DNA of 64,000 bases from Vibrio sp. 10N (GCF_036245475.1 NZ_BTPM01000001.1:248001-312000), one strand, 5' to 3'; counted from the first letter of the stretch, positions 1 through 9,652 are shown. Notes: a model not told the origin generated them from the letters alone. Numbers and translations: made by a program.

Positions 1-339
1 AGATAATAATTCTGCTTAAATTACAGTTAATTTGCCAAATCTGTTTTAAGAATCCATTCGCCAGAATAATTGGCTAGTTATTACGTCCTGACTTATGGGG
101 TACATATTACTCAAAGTGGCACATAAAAATAGTAGCCAGATCACCTTTTTCACCTAATTATTGCACAAGTAGGCAAAGTCCTCGTGAGATGAGATTTGCC
201 TCATAAAAATGGCTCGTATTACTGAGTGTATTTATGTTTTGCAAAACTCATTTTGTGCGATTCGCGCTTGAATCTGAGTAATTTATTTGTGGTTTAGATA
301 AGGGTAGGCGTAAACTGACAGCAAACCAAGGAGGAGCGT
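1..339. other. intergenic region upstream of fxsA
   Basis: No convincing gene is seen in these 339 bases. The sequence is AT-rich and presumably carries the fxsA promoter, but no close match to a sigma-70 or sigma-32 promoter could be fixed with confidence. A TTGAAT at 268-273 and a TAGATA at 295-300 are too far apart to call. Confidence 0.5.
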
Positions 340-849
340 GTGTTTCCGATACTGTTATTACTATTTATTTTTGTTCCCATCATCGAGATTGGACTGTTTA
401 TTCAAGTAGGCGGCTTTTTAGGCTTATGGCCCACGATAGGCTTAGTGCTATTGACGGCGGTGGTTGGTGCTTCTCTGGTTCGTAGCCAGGGCCTGCAAAC
501 ACTGATGTCAGTACAGTCGAAACTGCAACAAGGCGAAATGCCTGCGCAACAAATTGTTGAAGGTGTGATGTTGGCGGTCTCGGGCGTGCTGCTACTTACG
601 CCGGGCTTTATGACCGATGCGATGGGTATGTTAGTACTGCTGCCAGCACCGCGAGCGGCGATTGCCAAATATCTGATGAGTAAAGTGGTGGTGAAAAGCA
701 TGTCTGGAGGTTTCCATCAGGGTGGTTTTCATCAAGGGGACTTCCAGCAAGGGCCGTTTAATTCCCATCAAGATCATCAGCGCGATGGCAATACTTTTGA
801 AGGTGAGTTTGAACGCAAAGACGATGACGACCGTAACAAGCTCAACTAA
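340..849 (+). CDS. fxsA: FxsA family inner-membrane protein
   Basis: Product is 169 aa. The first ~110 residues are strongly hydrophobic with several membrane segments and the FxsA-type N-terminus (MFPILLLLFIFVPIIEIGLF). E. coli FxsA is an inner-membrane protein whose overproduction relieves F-plasmid exclusion of phage T7; its normal role is unknown. The C-terminal ~45 residues are hydrophilic, with GGFHQG-type repeats (about residues 122-138) and a KDDDD stretch, and probably face the cytoplasm. The start is GTG with AAGGAGGAG just upstream. The stop overlaps the next start by one base (TAATG), so the two are probably co-transcribed. In E. coli fxsA adjoins groES; here groES is 29 kb away. 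Confidence 0.88.
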   Translation: MFPILLLLFIFVPIIEIGLFIQVGGFLGLWPTIGLVLLTAVVGASLVRSQGLQTLMSVQSKLQQGEMPAQQIVEGVMLAVSGVLLLTPGFMTDAMGMLVLLPAPRAAIAKYLMSKVVVKSMSGGFHQGGFHQGDFQQGPFNSHQDHQRDGNTFEGEFERKDDDDRNKLN

Positions 850-1346
850 TGATATTTAACCGCATCAAGCTGTCGCGGCGCAGCTGGAACAATGTGCTTA
901 TCATCGGCATTGCATTTTTCATGCTGATGATGGCTGCGCCAACGCTGATAAAACAGTATTTGCTCGATCCAGCGGCGCAGGCGAGTGAAGGCTTGGTGCT
1001 TGACCCTAGTGCCGAGCCAATAGAAATCAATTACGCAGGGATCCAGTTTTATCAGCAAGGGGATACCTGGCGTGCGATTCCCGATAAGTGGGAGCAAGAT
1101 GCGGACCGCGTGGTAGCGCGCTGGAAAACAATGCAAGGCACACCAGTAGACAGCGATACTTATCAAAAGCTAAAGCCCGCTTTTGAACATCCGATGACAA
1201 TAGAAGTCTGGTATCACGATCTCGAAGAGCCGCAACGTATTACGGCCTACCCCCTTGAGCAGTTTTGGCTGCTCAGTACCTATGATGGACAATGGGTAGC
1301 GGTTAGCTTTGATGACAGCCAATTGATGCCAGAGGGTACACGGTAA
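849..1346 (+). CDS. membrane-anchored protein of unknown function
   Basis: 165 aa; family not recognised. A basic N-terminus (RIKLSRRSW) is followed by one membrane segment at about residues 16-34, then a soluble domain that should lie in the periplasm. The soluble part is rich in aromatic and acidic residues with no catalytic motif I can name. It overlaps fxsA by one base at its start and precedes mutM by 53 bases, so translation is probably coupled to fxsA. The pairing suggests an envelope role, but this is inference from position only. Confidence 0.75.
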   Translation: MIFNRIKLSRRSWNNVLIIGIAFFMLMMAAPTLIKQYLLDPAAQASEGLVLDPSAEPIEINYAGIQFYQQGDTWRAIPDKWEQDADRVVARWKTMQGTPVDSDTYQKLKPAFEHPMTIEVWYHDLEEPQRITAYPLEQFWLLSTYDGQWVAVSFDDSQLMPEGTR

Positions 1347-1399
1347 GCGTCCCCCCTTTTATGTTTCACTCAACCAATGATCCGTTAAGCGTATAAATC

Positions 1400-2209
1400 A
1401 TGCCAGAATTACCAGAAGTTGAAGTCTCTCGCCTCGGCATCAGTCCGCATCTACTCGAGCAAACCATTGAAAAAATCGTGGTGCGTCAGCGTCAACTGCG
1501 TTGGTGGATCCCCGAAGAAATTCACGATCTTCACGGTCAACCGATCATAGCTATTCGTAGGCGAGCCAAATACCTATTACTGGAAACACCGAAGGGAACG
1601 GCGATTGTGCACTTGGGGATGTCTGGGAGTTTGCGCGTACTAGAAAACCCACCACCTGCCGAAAAGCATGATCATGTGGATCTGGTGCTTAACAACGGTA
1701 AGGTTATGCGCTACAACGATCCGCGCCGCTTTGGAGCGTGGTTGTGGTGTGCGCCGGGAGAGTCTCATGAGCTTTTGGACAACTGTGGCCCAGAACCTCT
1801 TACGGACGAATTTAATGCCGATTGGATGCGTTCACGTGCGAAGAATAAACGGGTTGCGGTTAAGACGTTCATTATGAATAACGCCAATGTGGTTGGGGTG
1901 GGGAACATCTACGCCTGTGAGTCGCTATTTAGCGCAGGCATTCTACCCACGACACCGACTCATAAACTGACGAAAAATCAGTGGCAAATACTGGTGACAG
2001 AAATCAAACAGGTGCTGGCACAAGCGATCACTCAAGGTGGAACCACGCTAAAAGACTTTTCGCAAACGGATGGTAAGCCCGGCTATTTCGCCCAAGAGCT
2101 ACACGTGTATGGACGAGCTAAACAACCTTGTCACAGCTGTGGTGAGCCGATCAAAGAGATGAAAATAGGTCAGCGAAACACCTTCTTTTGTGATGTTTGC
2201 CAGAAGTAG
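1400..2209 (+). CDS. mutM: formamidopyrimidine-DNA glycosylase (Fpg/MutM)
   Basis: 269 aa, the normal Fpg length. It removes 8-oxoguanine and other oxidised purines from DNA and cuts the abasic site by beta/delta elimination. After Met removal the catalytic Pro1 and Glu2 are present (MPELPEVE). The helix-two-turn-helix contains [14 protein letters not shown], and the C-terminal zinc finger has four cysteines (CHSCGEP...CDVCQK). A convergent hairpin follows directly. In E. coli mutM sits next to rpmGB-radC-coaBC; here the same genes are nearby but rearranged by strand. Confidence 0.97.
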   Translation: MPELPEVEVSRLGISPHLLEQTIEKIVVRQRQLRWWIPEEIHDLHGQPIIAIRRRAKYLLLETPKGTAIVHLGMSGSLRVLENPPPAEKHDHVDLVLNNGKVMRYNDPRRFGAWLWCAPGESHELLDNCGPEPLTDEFNADWMRSRAKNKRVAVKTFIMNNANVVGVGNIYACESLFSAGILPTTPTHKLTKNQWQILVTEIKQVLAQAITQGGTTLKDFSQTDGKPGYFAQELHVYGRAKQPCHSCGEPIKEMKIGQRNTFFCDVCQK

Positions 2210-2231
2210 CGACGCTTAATATTGAATGGAC

Positions 2232-2263
2232 AAAAAAGCGCTTGCCGAGGCAAGCGCTTTTTT
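2232..2263. terminator. bidirectional rho-independent terminator mutM / lpxN
   Basis: A perfect palindrome has A6 at 2232-2237, stem GCGCTTGCC (2238-2246) paired with GGCAAGCGC (2249-2257), then T6 (2258-2263). It sits 22 bases after mutM and 46 bases after the end of the converging lpxN gene, so it can serve both. Confidence 0.9.
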
Positions 2264-2308
2264 CATGGTTGTCATTTATCTTTTTGGAAGGCTGACCATA
2301 AGCCATCG

Positions 2309-3265
2309 CTAGATGTTGTCGTAAATACGTTTACCATCACGCTGGGTTTCAAGCAGATACAAGTTCCACATGTATTGTTCAGGCTTGTCACGCAGCAGCT
2401 CTTCAATCGCGGCGTTCATTGCGCGTGCATCTTGCTCTTCATCGCCAGTAGGGAAGTTCTCGATCGCGGGTAGAATGTGCACTTCGTATTTACTGGTTTG
2501 ATCGTTGTACGCAGGCAGTACAGGCACCACTTTGGCGCGAGACAAGCGAGACATTTTACCAAACCCTTTTAGCGTTGCTTTCTCAGCCGCAAAGAAAGGC
2601 ACAAACACTGAGTTTTGTGGACCATGATCTTCATCTGGTAGCCAGTAACCGATATAACCGTCTTTAATCGAGCGAACAAATGGTTTTACCCCGGCACTAC
2701 GGGCAAAAATACGCCCGCCATATTGCATGCGCTGAACGTGCATTAGCCAGTCACCAATGGGATTGTTTTGTGGCTTCATGATGGTCGCGACTTTATGGCC
2801 TTGAGCAGCCAGCATCACGGCAGGGTAGTCCACGGCCCATGCGTGTGGCGCTAAAATGATCACGTTCTCACCCGCATCCAATAGCGGCATTAGGTTTTCT
2901 TCGCCAATCATCACACCGCGATTTTGATTGTGCTTGGTAGAGCGCACCAAAAACTCAGAGTAACCCAGTAGGTATTGGCCCGCTTTAGCAAAGGTCTCTT
3001 CAACGATATGTTGGATCTCTTGCTCAGATTTCTCTGGAAAGCATTTTTCCAAGTTTAAGCGGGTACGTCTGACGACGCGGCCATTTTTGCCAACAATGAG
3101 CCCAGAGATATAACGTGCAAAACGATCACGAGGTTTAGGTGGAACAAAAGCTAAGAATACCGCGAGTAGGATGCCCAGCCATGTCCCCCAATGCTTAGGG
3201 TGCAAAAACGCCCATTGAAAGCGAGGATCGTAGAGGTTTTTGTCGATGTGTTGTTGATTGCTCAT
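2309..3265 (-). CDS. lpxN: late lipid A acyltransferase, LpxM/LpxN type
   Basis: 318 aa, LpxL/LpxM/HtrB-MsbB family. It transfers a secondary acyl chain from acyl-ACP to Kdo-lipid A at the inner membrane. The HX4(D/E) catalytic motif is His141-Asp146 (APHAWAVDY). A membrane anchor lies at about residues 27-42, and the KHWGTW motif typical of the family is at 24-29. It lies 12 bases downstream of its paralogue and is surely in the same operon. In V. cholerae the equivalent second gene (VC0212) was named LpxN because it adds a hydroxylated chain; the symbol here rests on gene order and family, so lpxM/msbB is an alternative name. Confidence 0.88.
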   Translation of the reverse strand: MSNQQHIDKNLYDPRFQWAFLHPKHWGTWLGILLAVFLAFVPPKPRDRFARYISGLIVGKNGRVVRRTRLNLEKCFPEKSEQEIQHIVEETFAKAGQYLLGYSEFLVRSTKHNQNRGVMIGEENLMPLLDAGENVIILAPHAWAVDYPAVMLAAQGHKVATIMKPQNNPIGDWLMHVQRMQYGGRIFARSAGVKPFVRSIKDGYIGYWLPDEDHGPQNSVFVPFFAAEKATLKGFGKMSRLSRAKVVPVLPAYNDQTSKYEVHILPAIENFPTGDEEQDARAMNAAIEELLRDKPEQYMWNLYLLETQRDGKRIYDNI

Positions 3266-3277
3266 AATGCCTGCTCG

Positions 3278-4219
3278 TTATAGATAGCGAGAGTTGGTTT
3301 TGGTTTCATCAGGGACGGACTTAAATCGCTTGTGCATCCATAGCCATTGTTCAGGTGCACGCAGAATGATCTTTTCAACGTACTGATTCATTAACGCCGC
3401 AGCGGCCACTTCGTCTTTCTTTGGGTACTCATCTTCGATAGAGATGTCGGCCATGATCTCGTACTTACCCTCGGCGTTTCTAAACCCGGAGCCAGGTACG
3501 ATCGCACACTTACTGGTGTAAGCCAAAATACTTGTGCCCGTAGTCGTACAGGCTTCTTCTACGGCGAAGAAAGGTACAAATACCGACTTATTGTGACCAT
3601 AATCTTGATCGGGAAGATAGAACAAGCGGTGACCTTGGCGCATGACGCGGATCATCGATTTTAAATCGGTACGATAAATCAGTTTGTTGCCGTTGCGAGT
3701 ACGACCGCGGTATTGGATGAACTCGTAAGCAGGATTACTGTGCGGACGATAGGCGCCGTATCCTGGGAGCCCCAGTACAGCAAAAGCGCGTGCAGTGATC
3801 TCAAGATTAAGTGCGTGCACGCAGCACAGAAGTACGCCTTTGTTGTTGGCTTCATGCTGCTTAAGTGCGCTGATGTCTTTCTCGACTAGAATGCGCTTAA
3901 AGCGCCAGGTTGGCCAGAACCAAGTAATGCCAGTCTCGATCAGTGCCATACCTGAGTTCTTGAAGTTCTCTTCAACAAAGGCGTCGATCTCTTGCGAGCT
4001 TTTTTCTGGAAACGCGAGCTCGAGATTACGGCGAGCGATTTGGGCGCGTTTGCCACCAAATCGCATGGCAAATTTACCCAGGCCACGACCCAATTTGAAC
4101 AGCAGAGCATAAGGCAATAGGTTGACGATCAGCGCCAACAGGCCAAAGCCTATCCATACGCCCCAGTGCTTAGGATGCAGCAGCGAAAGCGTGAAGTCCG
4201 GTTTTTTATCAGTTTTCAT
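3278..4219 (-). CDS. lpxL: late lipid A acyltransferase, LpxL/HtrB type
   Basis: 313 aa, first gene of the acyltransferase pair. The catalytic HX4E motif is His135-Glu140 (CCVHALNLEI). An N-terminal membrane segment is at about 21-43, and the LHPKHWGVW motif is shared with the neighbour. It is expected to add the first secondary acyl chain to the distal glucosamine of lipid A, before the downstream paralogue acts. It begins only 5 bases after slmA ends, so slmA-lpxL-lpxN probably form one leftward transcript. The V. cholerae counterpart is VC0213. Confidence 0.9.
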   Translation of the reverse strand: MKTDKKPDFTLSLLHPKHWGVWIGFGLLALIVNLLPYALLFKLGRGLGKFAMRFGGKRAQIARRNLELAFPEKSSQEIDAFVEENFKNSGMALIETGITWFWPTWRFKRILVEKDISALKQHEANNKGVLLCCVHALNLEITARAFAVLGLPGYGAYRPHSNPAYEFIQYRGRTRNGNKLIYRTDLKSMIRVMRQGHRLFYLPDQDYGHNKSVFVPFFAVEEACTTTGTSILAYTSKCAIVPGSGFRNAEGKYEIMADISIEDEYPKKDEVAAAALMNQYVEKIILRAPEQWLWMHKRFKSVPDETKTNSRYL

Positions 4220-4224
4220 TAGCG

Positions 4225-4815
4225 TTATTGCAGTTGTAATTTTAGCAGCGCCCAGTACTCGTCAAAGGTGGACGTGGGTGTGTATTTGAAATCAGAACGA
4301 ACAAAGCGGTTTAAGCTGCCTTCAACTTGACCGAGTAGCTGTGCGGCGAGGATCTTCTCATCGACTGGAAAGCTTTTTCCTTCACGAATTTTGCGCTCGC
4401 GCAGAATTTGACGCAGAGATGTCTCAATTCTTTCATACAGCTGATTAATTCGGTCACGTAATCGTTCATTCTCAAACATTAGAGCATGACCAGAAAGAAT
4501 GCGACTCAAACCTGGATTACGCTCAGAAAACGCCAGAATCAATTGCAACACCATGCGAATGCGGGTCAGGGTGTCTTTCTCTTCATCTAAGATGCGGTTG
4601 ATGCGAGACATGAGCGACTCTTCGATGAACTCAATCAGTCCTTCAAACATTCGCGCTTTGCTTGGAAAATGACGATAGAGCGCCGCTTCAGACACACCCA
4701 CTTGCTTAGCAAGTTTCGCGGTCGTAATGCGAGACGTACCTTCGTTGGACTCTAGCATCTGAGCAAGGGCCTGAAGGATCTCCTCTTTTCGGTTCGACTT
4801 TCTCGTAGCGGACAT
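4225..4815 (-). CDS. slmA: nucleoid occlusion factor SlmA (TetR family)
   Basis: 196 aa, the normal SlmA length. SlmA binds specific sites around the chromosome and blocks FtsZ ring assembly over the nucleoid. The TetR helix-turn-helix is at about residues 32-60 ([20 protein letters not shown]). The N-terminus is basic (RKSNRKEE). The E. coli neighbour dut is not present between it and coaBC. Upstream DNA holds a perfect DnaA box (4900-4908) overlapping an inverted repeat. Confidence 0.95.
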   Translation of the reverse strand: MSATRKSNRKEEILQALAQMLESNEGTSRITTAKLAKQVGVSEAALYRHFPSKARMFEGLIEFIEESLMSRINRILDEEKDTLTRIRMVLQLILAFSERNPGLSRILSGHALMFENERLRDRINQLYERIETSLRQILRERKIREGKSFPVDEKILAAQLLGQVEGSLNRFVRSDFKYTPTSTFDEYWALLKLQLQ

Positions 4816-4899
4816 AAATCCTATTCCTTTTGATTACTGCATGCCGAAATCAGCACGATAACGCCCATAAGTGAATCTGTTAGTGTACCTAAGCGCGTT

Positions 4900-4908
4900 T
4901 TATCCACA
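4900..4908 (+). promoter_or_regulatory. DnaA box upstream of slmA
   Basis: The 9-mer TTATCCACA matches the strongest DnaA binding site exactly. It lies about 85 bases upstream of the slmA start and overlaps the left arm of an 11-bp inverted repeat with one mismatch (4907-4917 with 4928-4938). Binding is inferred; a single box can occur by chance. Confidence 0.45.
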
Positions 4909-5016
4909 CAGTTCAACGTGCTAAATGGTTGAAGTGTGTAACAATCTATCTCGCAAGGTGGGCGAGCAGAGGGTAAGACATTGCGCGATGCTCACACCGC
5001 GCATGATCTGTGAAGA

Positions 5017-6225
5017 CTAAGCGCTGACTAACTTAGCAGCGATACTCTCGAGAATGGCACGGCCTAACTCGGTTTTCTTTGCACTACCAAGCGCTTGCTT
5101 TCCATCTTGCCAGTACACGGTAATCGCATTTGAATCACTGTTAAAGCCTTGGCCATCGACAGACACATCATTTGCACAAATCATGTCCAGATTCTTACGA
5201 GAAAGCTTATCGAGTGCGTACGTTTCGACATCTTGCGTTTCTGCAGCGAAACCGACCGTATATGGACGTGATGAGGTGAGGGCGGCGACATCGGCAATGA
5301 TATCTGGGTTCTTCACCATAGCGATCTGCATGTCATCATTGTCGGCGGTCTTCTTGATTTTTTGACTGGCGACATCCGCTGGGCGGTAGTCTGCCACCGC
5401 GGCACAACCGATAAAGATATCGTTTGTGATGGCTGCTTTGAGAGACGCTTGATGCATTTGCTCGGCACTGATGACATCAATGCGTGTAACATTGGCCGGT
5501 GTTGCCAGTGCAACAGGACCTGCAATTAGCGTGACCTCAGCGCCTAACTGGCTGGCAGCCTCAGCAAGAGCAAAGCCCATTTTCCCCGAGCTGTGGTTCG
5601 AGATATAGCGTACCGGATCAATGGCCTCACGTGTCGGACCTGCGGTAATCACTACTGATTTACCGACCAAAGGTTTAGGACCAAAGAACTGTTCACAACG
5701 CTCAACCAGCTGCATCGGCTCTAGCATGCGACCCGGACCAACATCGCCACAAGCTTGTTCGCCTGCTGCAGGGCCCCATACCATCATGCCACGACGTGAA
5801 AGTGTGGCGATGTTCTCTTGAGTGGCGACATTACGATACATTTGCTGATTCATAGCAGGAGACACCGCAATCGGGGCGTCAGTTGCCAGCACTAGAGTGG
5901 TCAACAAATCATTGCCCATCCCGGCAGCCATACGACCAATGAGATCGGCAGTAGCAGGAGCAAGTAGCACCAAATCCGCCCACTTCGCGAGTTCAATATG
6001 ACCCATTGAGGCTTCTGCTGCTGGGTCGAGTAAGCTATCAGACACGGGTCGGCCTGATACGGCCTGCATGGTGAGTGGTGTGATAAACTCTTTCGCTGCT
6101 TTGGTCATCACTACTTGCACCTCGGCACCGCGCTCGATTAAACGTCGAGTGAGTTCGGCACATTTATAGGCAGCGATACCACCGCTGATACCAAGCAGTA
6201 TTTTCTTACCCGCTAAAGTTTGCAT
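5017..6225 (-). CDS. coaBC: bifunctional phosphopantothenoylcysteine decarboxylase / synthetase
   Basis: 402 aa. It makes 4'-phosphopantetheine for coenzyme A: CoaB ligates cysteine to phosphopantothenate and CoaC decarboxylates the product using FMN. The N-terminal CoaC half shows [10 protein letters not shown], the active-site His76 ([10 protein letters not shown]), the substrate clamp PAMNQQMY at 123-130 and Cys159 in [12 protein letters not shown]. The C-terminal CoaB half starts near residue 185 and contains AVADYRP. The ATG has a strong AAGGAGC ribosome site. Confidence 0.96.
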   Translation of the reverse strand: MQTLAGKKILLGISGGIAAYKCAELTRRLIERGAEVQVVMTKAAKEFITPLTMQAVSGRPVSDSLLDPAAEASMGHIELAKWADLVLLAPATADLIGRMAAGMGNDLLTTLVLATDAPIAVSPAMNQQMYRNVATQENIATLSRRGMMVWGPAAGEQACGDVGPGRMLEPMQLVERCEQFFGPKPLVGKSVVITAGPTREAIDPVRYISNHSSGKMGFALAEAASQLGAEVTLIAGPVALATPANVTRIDVISAEQMHQASLKAAITNDIFIGCAAVADYRPADVASQKIKKTADNDDMQIAMVKNPDIIADVAALTSSRPYTVGFAAETQDVETYALDKLSRKNLDMICANDVSVDGQGFNSDSNAITVYWQDGKQALGSAKKTELGRAILESIAAKLVSA

Positions 6226-6452
6226 AGCTTGCTCCTTACAATTTTCTGCGGCTAAGATAGCAAAAGCCTTGCTCCGCCGCTACTGTCGTACCACTGGCAC
6301 AAGTTTTCCCCATCTTTACAATGCCCCCTCACTGATAAACTGAACAGTTACATAAAGTCACGTCTAGGCTCGCAGCGTGTCATCCGTGCACTGCAGCTTA
6401 TGATGTTATGCGTCATAACTGCCCTAATGTTTAATTTCCCCTCTATATAGCT

Positions 6453-7127
6453 ATGACATTACATCAGCTCCCAAAAGACTCGATGCCGAGAGAAAAGTTA
6501 CTTAGCCGCGGCAGCCACGCGCTTTCCGATGCTGAGCTACTGGCAATATTTTTACGGACCGGGATAAAAGGTAAGAACGTGATTCAGCTTGCTGATGGGC
6601 TGCTGGCCGAGTTTGGTTCATTGCGAGCGCTGTTCTCGGCTTCGAATGAAGAGTTTTGTCGGCATAAAGGGCTTGGTGTCGCCAAGTATGTGCAGCTTCA
6701 AGCGGTACTGGAAATGAGCCAGCGCTATCTATCGGAGACCTTGCAACGAGGTGACAGCCTAAATAGCCCTGAGCACACCAAGCATTATTTAATGTCGATA
6801 CTGCGCGATCGCCAGCGCGAAGCCTTCTATATATTGTTTTTGGATAACCAGAATCGGGTGATTGCCGATGAAGTGATGTTTGAAGGCACCATAGACGCGG
6901 CCTCTGTATACCCAAGAGAAGTCGTTAAGCGGGCGTTAGAGCATAACTCGGCGGCGCTAATACTGGCGCATAACCATCCATCGGGGATTGCTGAGCCGAG
7001 TCAGGCCGACAGAAGGATCACCAGAAGATTGAGTGATGCACTCGGACTGGTCGATATTCGCGTGCTCGACCATTTTGTGATTGGCGATGGGGAAGTGGTC
7101 TCGTTTGCCGAAAGAGGCTGGATTTAG
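6453..7127 (+). CDS. radC: RadC family JAB-domain protein
   Basis: 224 aa. An N-terminal helix-hairpin-helix-like domain (about 1-95) is followed by a JAB/MPN metal-binding domain with HNHPSG at 173-178 and Asp186. Despite its name, a direct DNA-repair role has been disputed and the activity is unknown. It diverges from coaBC and lies upstream of rpmB, as in E. coli. The start is the first ATG after the leader. Confidence 0.93.
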   Translation: MTLHQLPKDSMPREKLLSRGSHALSDAELLAIFLRTGIKGKNVIQLADGLLAEFGSLRALFSASNEEFCRHKGLGVAKYVQLQAVLEMSQRYLSETLQRGDSLNSPEHTKHYLMSILRDRQREAFYILFLDNQNRVIADEVMFEGTIDAASVYPREVVKRALEHNSAALILAHNHPSGIAEPSQADRRITRRLSDALGLVDIRVLDHFVIGDGEVVSFAERGWI

Positions 7128-7285
7128 CCTTTTAAACAGTAGAAAGCGTTTTTTATTGTAATAACTGTGATACAGAGCTTTTGTTTTGGTGATTTTCTGC
7201 TATGATTCGCGCACTAAATTATCAACCAACATCAGCTCAAAGTGAAAAAGATCAGCAAATCCTTAAAAAAGGATCTGTTCGGGTC

Positions 7286-7314
7286 TTGAGCAATGCATGT
7301 CAAGTTAGTATAAT
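7286..7314 (+). promoter_or_regulatory. sigma-70 promoter of rpmB-rpmG
   Basis: TTGAGC (7286-7291), a 17-base spacer and a perfect TATAAT (7309-7314) are followed by a GC-rich start region (GCGCGACC), as expected for a stringently controlled ribosomal promoter. The leader to rpmB is about 105 bases and contains a small hairpin, CCATAA/TTATGG, at 7347-7361. Confidence 0.85.
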
Positions 7315-7426
7315 GCGCGACCTTTGATAGCCTTGTATGGGTATTCCATAATGGTTATGGCCTCTTATAATTGAGGTTCGGCCACCAAGGTTGATATCGA
7401 GCTGAAACGATTTGGAGAAGACATTC

Positions 7427-7663
7427 ATGTCCCGAGTATGCCAAGTAACTGGTAAGCGTCCTGTAACGGGTAACAACCGTTCACACGCACGAAATGCTAC
7501 CAAGCGTCGTTTTCTGCCGAACCTACAAACTCATCGTTTCTGGGTAGAAAGCGAAAAACGCTTTGTTAAACTACGTCTAACCGCTAAGGGTATGCGTATT
7601 ATTGATAAGAAAGGCATCGATGCTGTTCTTGTTGATATTCGCGCTCGTGGCGAGAACGTATAA
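7427..7663 (+). CDS. rpmB: 50S ribosomal protein L28
   Basis: 78 aa, basic, beginning [17 protein letters not shown] as in gammaproteobacterial L28. The start at 7427 has GGAGAAG seven bases upstream; an in-frame ATG at 7412 would add MEKTF and has no ribosome site. It is the first gene of a two-gene operon with rpmG, 13 bases away. Confidence 0.98.
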   Translation: MSRVCQVTGKRPVTGNNRSHARNATKRRFLPNLQTHRFWVESEKRFVKLRLTAKGMRIIDKKGIDAVLVDIRARGENV

Positions 7664-7676
7664 GAGGAATTAAGCA

Positions 7677-7844
7677 ATGGCTAAAGGCATTCGTGAGAAA
7701 ATTCGTCTAGTATCTTCTGCAGGTACTGGTCACTTCTACACAACTGACAAGAACAAGCGTAACATGCCAGGCAAATTTGAGATCAAAAAGTTTGATCCAG
7801 TTGTTCGCCAACACGTTATGTACAAAGAAGCTAAAATCAAGTAA
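7677..7844 (+). CDS. rpmG: 50S ribosomal protein L33
   Basis: 55 aa, beginning [20 protein letters not shown] and ending MYKEAKIK. This is the cysteine-free (zinc-independent) form of L33, the usual type in Vibrio. The ribosome site AGAGGAA precedes the ATG. It is co-transcribed with rpmB and followed by a terminator. Confidence 0.98.
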   Translation: MAKGIREKIRLVSSAGTGHFYTTDKNKRNMPGKFEIKKFDPVVRQHVMYKEAKIK

Positions 7845-7871
7845 TTGATAAGTTTCTGCTTGTAAGTATTG

Positions 7872-7897
7872 AAAACCCAGCTTCGGCTGGGTTTTTT
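7872..7897 (+). terminator. rho-independent terminator after rpmG
   Basis: Stem ACCCAGC with a TTCG tetraloop and GCTGGGT, then T6. The A run before the stem could also let it work for the converging trmL gene. Confidence 0.92.
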
Positions 7898-7943
7898 ATT
7901 GCCTGACGTTCAGGCTTGGGTTAACGCTTTCGCTAAAAAGGGC

Positions 7944-8420
7944 TTATACCGCCCCTTCAAAACCAAACTGGCGCCACGCTTCATAGGCAATAATCGCCAC
8001 CGCATTGGATAGGTTTAGACTGCGCGCATCTGGCATCATAGGTATGCGAATGCGTTGCTCCATTGGAAGGCTTTCAATCACTTCTGCCGGTAAGCCACGA
8101 GTTTCTGGACCAAACAACAACACATCACCTTGCTGGTACTTCGCATCGGTATGGTGGCCGGTGGTTTTTGTGGTGCAAGCAAACAAGCGATAGTTCGGAT
8201 TGTTTTCTTCTAAGTAAGCAAGAAACGCCGCGTAGTCTTTGTGGCGTTTTACGCGTGCAAGATCGTGATAGTCGAGACCTGCACGTCGCACTTTCTTCTC
8301 TTCTAAATCAAAACCAAGCGGTTCAATAAGGTGTAGGTTTGCACCGCAGTTGGCACAAAGACGGATGATGTTTCCGGTGTTTGGAGCAATTTCTGGCTCG
8401 TAGAGGGCGATATCAAACAT
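7944..8420 (-). CDS. trmL: tRNA (cytidine/uridine-34 2'-O)-methyltransferase TrmL
   Basis: 158 aa SPOUT-class methyltransferase. It 2'-O-methylates the wobble base of leucine tRNAs using S-adenosylmethionine. Visible family motifs are [18 protein letters not shown] at the N-terminus, [11 protein letters not shown] near residues 101-111 and [18 protein letters not shown] near the C-terminus, which form the knotted cofactor site. It stands alone between rpmG and the carboxypeptidase gene. Confidence 0.95.
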   Translation of the reverse strand: MFDIALYEPEIAPNTGNIIRLCANCGANLHLIEPLGFDLEEKKVRRAGLDYHDLARVKRHKDYAAFLAYLEENNPNYRLFACTTKTTGHHTDAKYQQGDVLLFGPETRGLPAEVIESLPMEQRIRIPMMPDARSLNLSNAVAIIAYEAWRQFGFEGAV

Positions 8421-8527
8421 AGTGGCAGTCGACTCATACTAAACAATGGGATGAGTATACCTGAAGTAGGCTGTAAAGCGATGGGGAGAGGATTACAGCG
8501 CACGCAAGGGCGCACGCTGTAATGATT

Positions 8528-9652
8528 TTAAAGTTTATCCGTCACAGCCAGCGTCGCCGCCACCATATCATGACCAAACTTAATACTGCGCTCTGGCGAC
8601 CAACCATACAAAGGATCTGGATAGTTGTTGTTGTCTTTGAATGGCATCTCAATGGTGTATGACAAGCAGCGGAACTGCTCAGCAACCCAGTTTGAGCCGA
8701 CGGTTAGATTTGCCTTACCTGGCTCGTCTTTGTCGTAGCCATAGTCGTCTTGGAACTCTGGAGTAATGGTGAGTAGCGCTTGTTTGAACGCATTCTCAAG
8801 TCCAGCGTGCCTTTCATCGTAAGAAGGGATACCTTCAGAGCCAGCGGCAAAGTTGTACGGGATCGCTTCATCACCATGAATGTCCAAGAACATGTCGACG
8901 CCGGTTTGCAGCATTTTCTCGCGTACTAGGAACACCTCTGGGCTTTTCTCCATAGAAGGCGTTTGCCACTCACGGTTTAGGTTTACACCCACCGCGTTAG
9001 TGCGCAGGTGGCCGCGGTTTGCGCCATCCGGGTTCATGTTTGGTACCACGTAAAGTACGGCTTTTTCGAGCAGCGCTTGCGCTGTGGTGTCAGTCTCATC
9101 GACAAGGCGCTGGATCAGACCTTCCATAAACCACTCTGCCATGGTCTCACCTGGGTGCTGACGAGCAATCACCCAAATGTTCTTTTTACCTTCTTCTGGC
9201 TCGCCAAAAGTTAGCAGTGACATGTCGTTGTTGTCTAATGTGTGGCCTAGGGTCTCGAGCGTGCAGTGATGTTCAGTTTGCGCCATGTGCAAGAGATCGA
9301 GATGGCGGTCATAGGAGTAAGGTGCGAAGTAAGCGAAATACATGGAGCCGCGCTCAGGCAGCACGTTGAAGCTCAGCGTATCGCCATCGAACTCAGATGG
9401 AATACGGAACCATTCTTCGCGGTCGTAAGACGCGACCACATCATAGCCTTTCCAACCTTCAGGGTAGGCTGACTTAGCCAAATCAAGGATCTTGATGGTG
9501 TGGGATTGTTCAGCCTGAGTTTCTAGGCGGAAATGAAACCACTGATAAAACTCAGACTGATGGTCGTTTTGTATCTTTAGCTGGATATCGTCTTTATTTT
9601 CAATGCTGACAACTTCAATGTTGCCACTTTCGAAATTGCTGAAGATCTTCAT
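8528..9652 (-). CDS. M14 family zinc carboxypeptidase, cytosolic type
   Basis: 374 aa with no signal peptide. Zinc ligands are His166-x2-Glu169 (RQHPGET) and His259 (DIHGDE). NREW (226-229) supplies the substrate carboxylate arginine region, and Glu335 (YTIEMPF) is the probable catalytic base. The N-terminal ~120 residues form the beta-sandwich seen in the cytosolic carboxypeptidase (CCP) group of M14, whose eukaryotic members trim glutamate tails. The bacterial substrate is unknown. Confidence 0.9.
   Translation of the reverse strand: MKIFSNFESGNIEVVSIENKDDIQLKIQNDHQSEFYQWFHFRLETQAEQSHTIKILDLAKSAYPEGWKGYDVVASYDREEWFRIPSEFDGDTLSFNVLPERGSMYFAYFAPYSYDRHLDLLHMAQTEHHCTLETLGHTLDNNDMSLLTFGEPEEGKKNIWVIARQHPGETMAEWFMEGLIQRLVDETDTTAQALLEKAVLYVVPNMNPDGANRGHLRTNAVGVNLNREWQTPSMEKSPEVFLVREKMLQTGVDMFLDIHGDEAIPYNFAAGSEGIPSYDERHAGLENAFKQALLTITPEFQDDYGYDKDEPGKANLTVGSNWVAEQFRCLSYTIEMPFKDNNNYPDPLYGWSPERSIKFGHDMVAATLAVTDKL

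Noticed and set aside
2222..2473. 83-aa reading frame after mutM
   Set aside because: It runs through the terminator and the antisense of lpxN.
7320..7426. Riboswitch or autoregulatory r-protein leader before rpmB
   Set aside because: Only a small 6-bp hairpin is visible and no known leader class is recognised.
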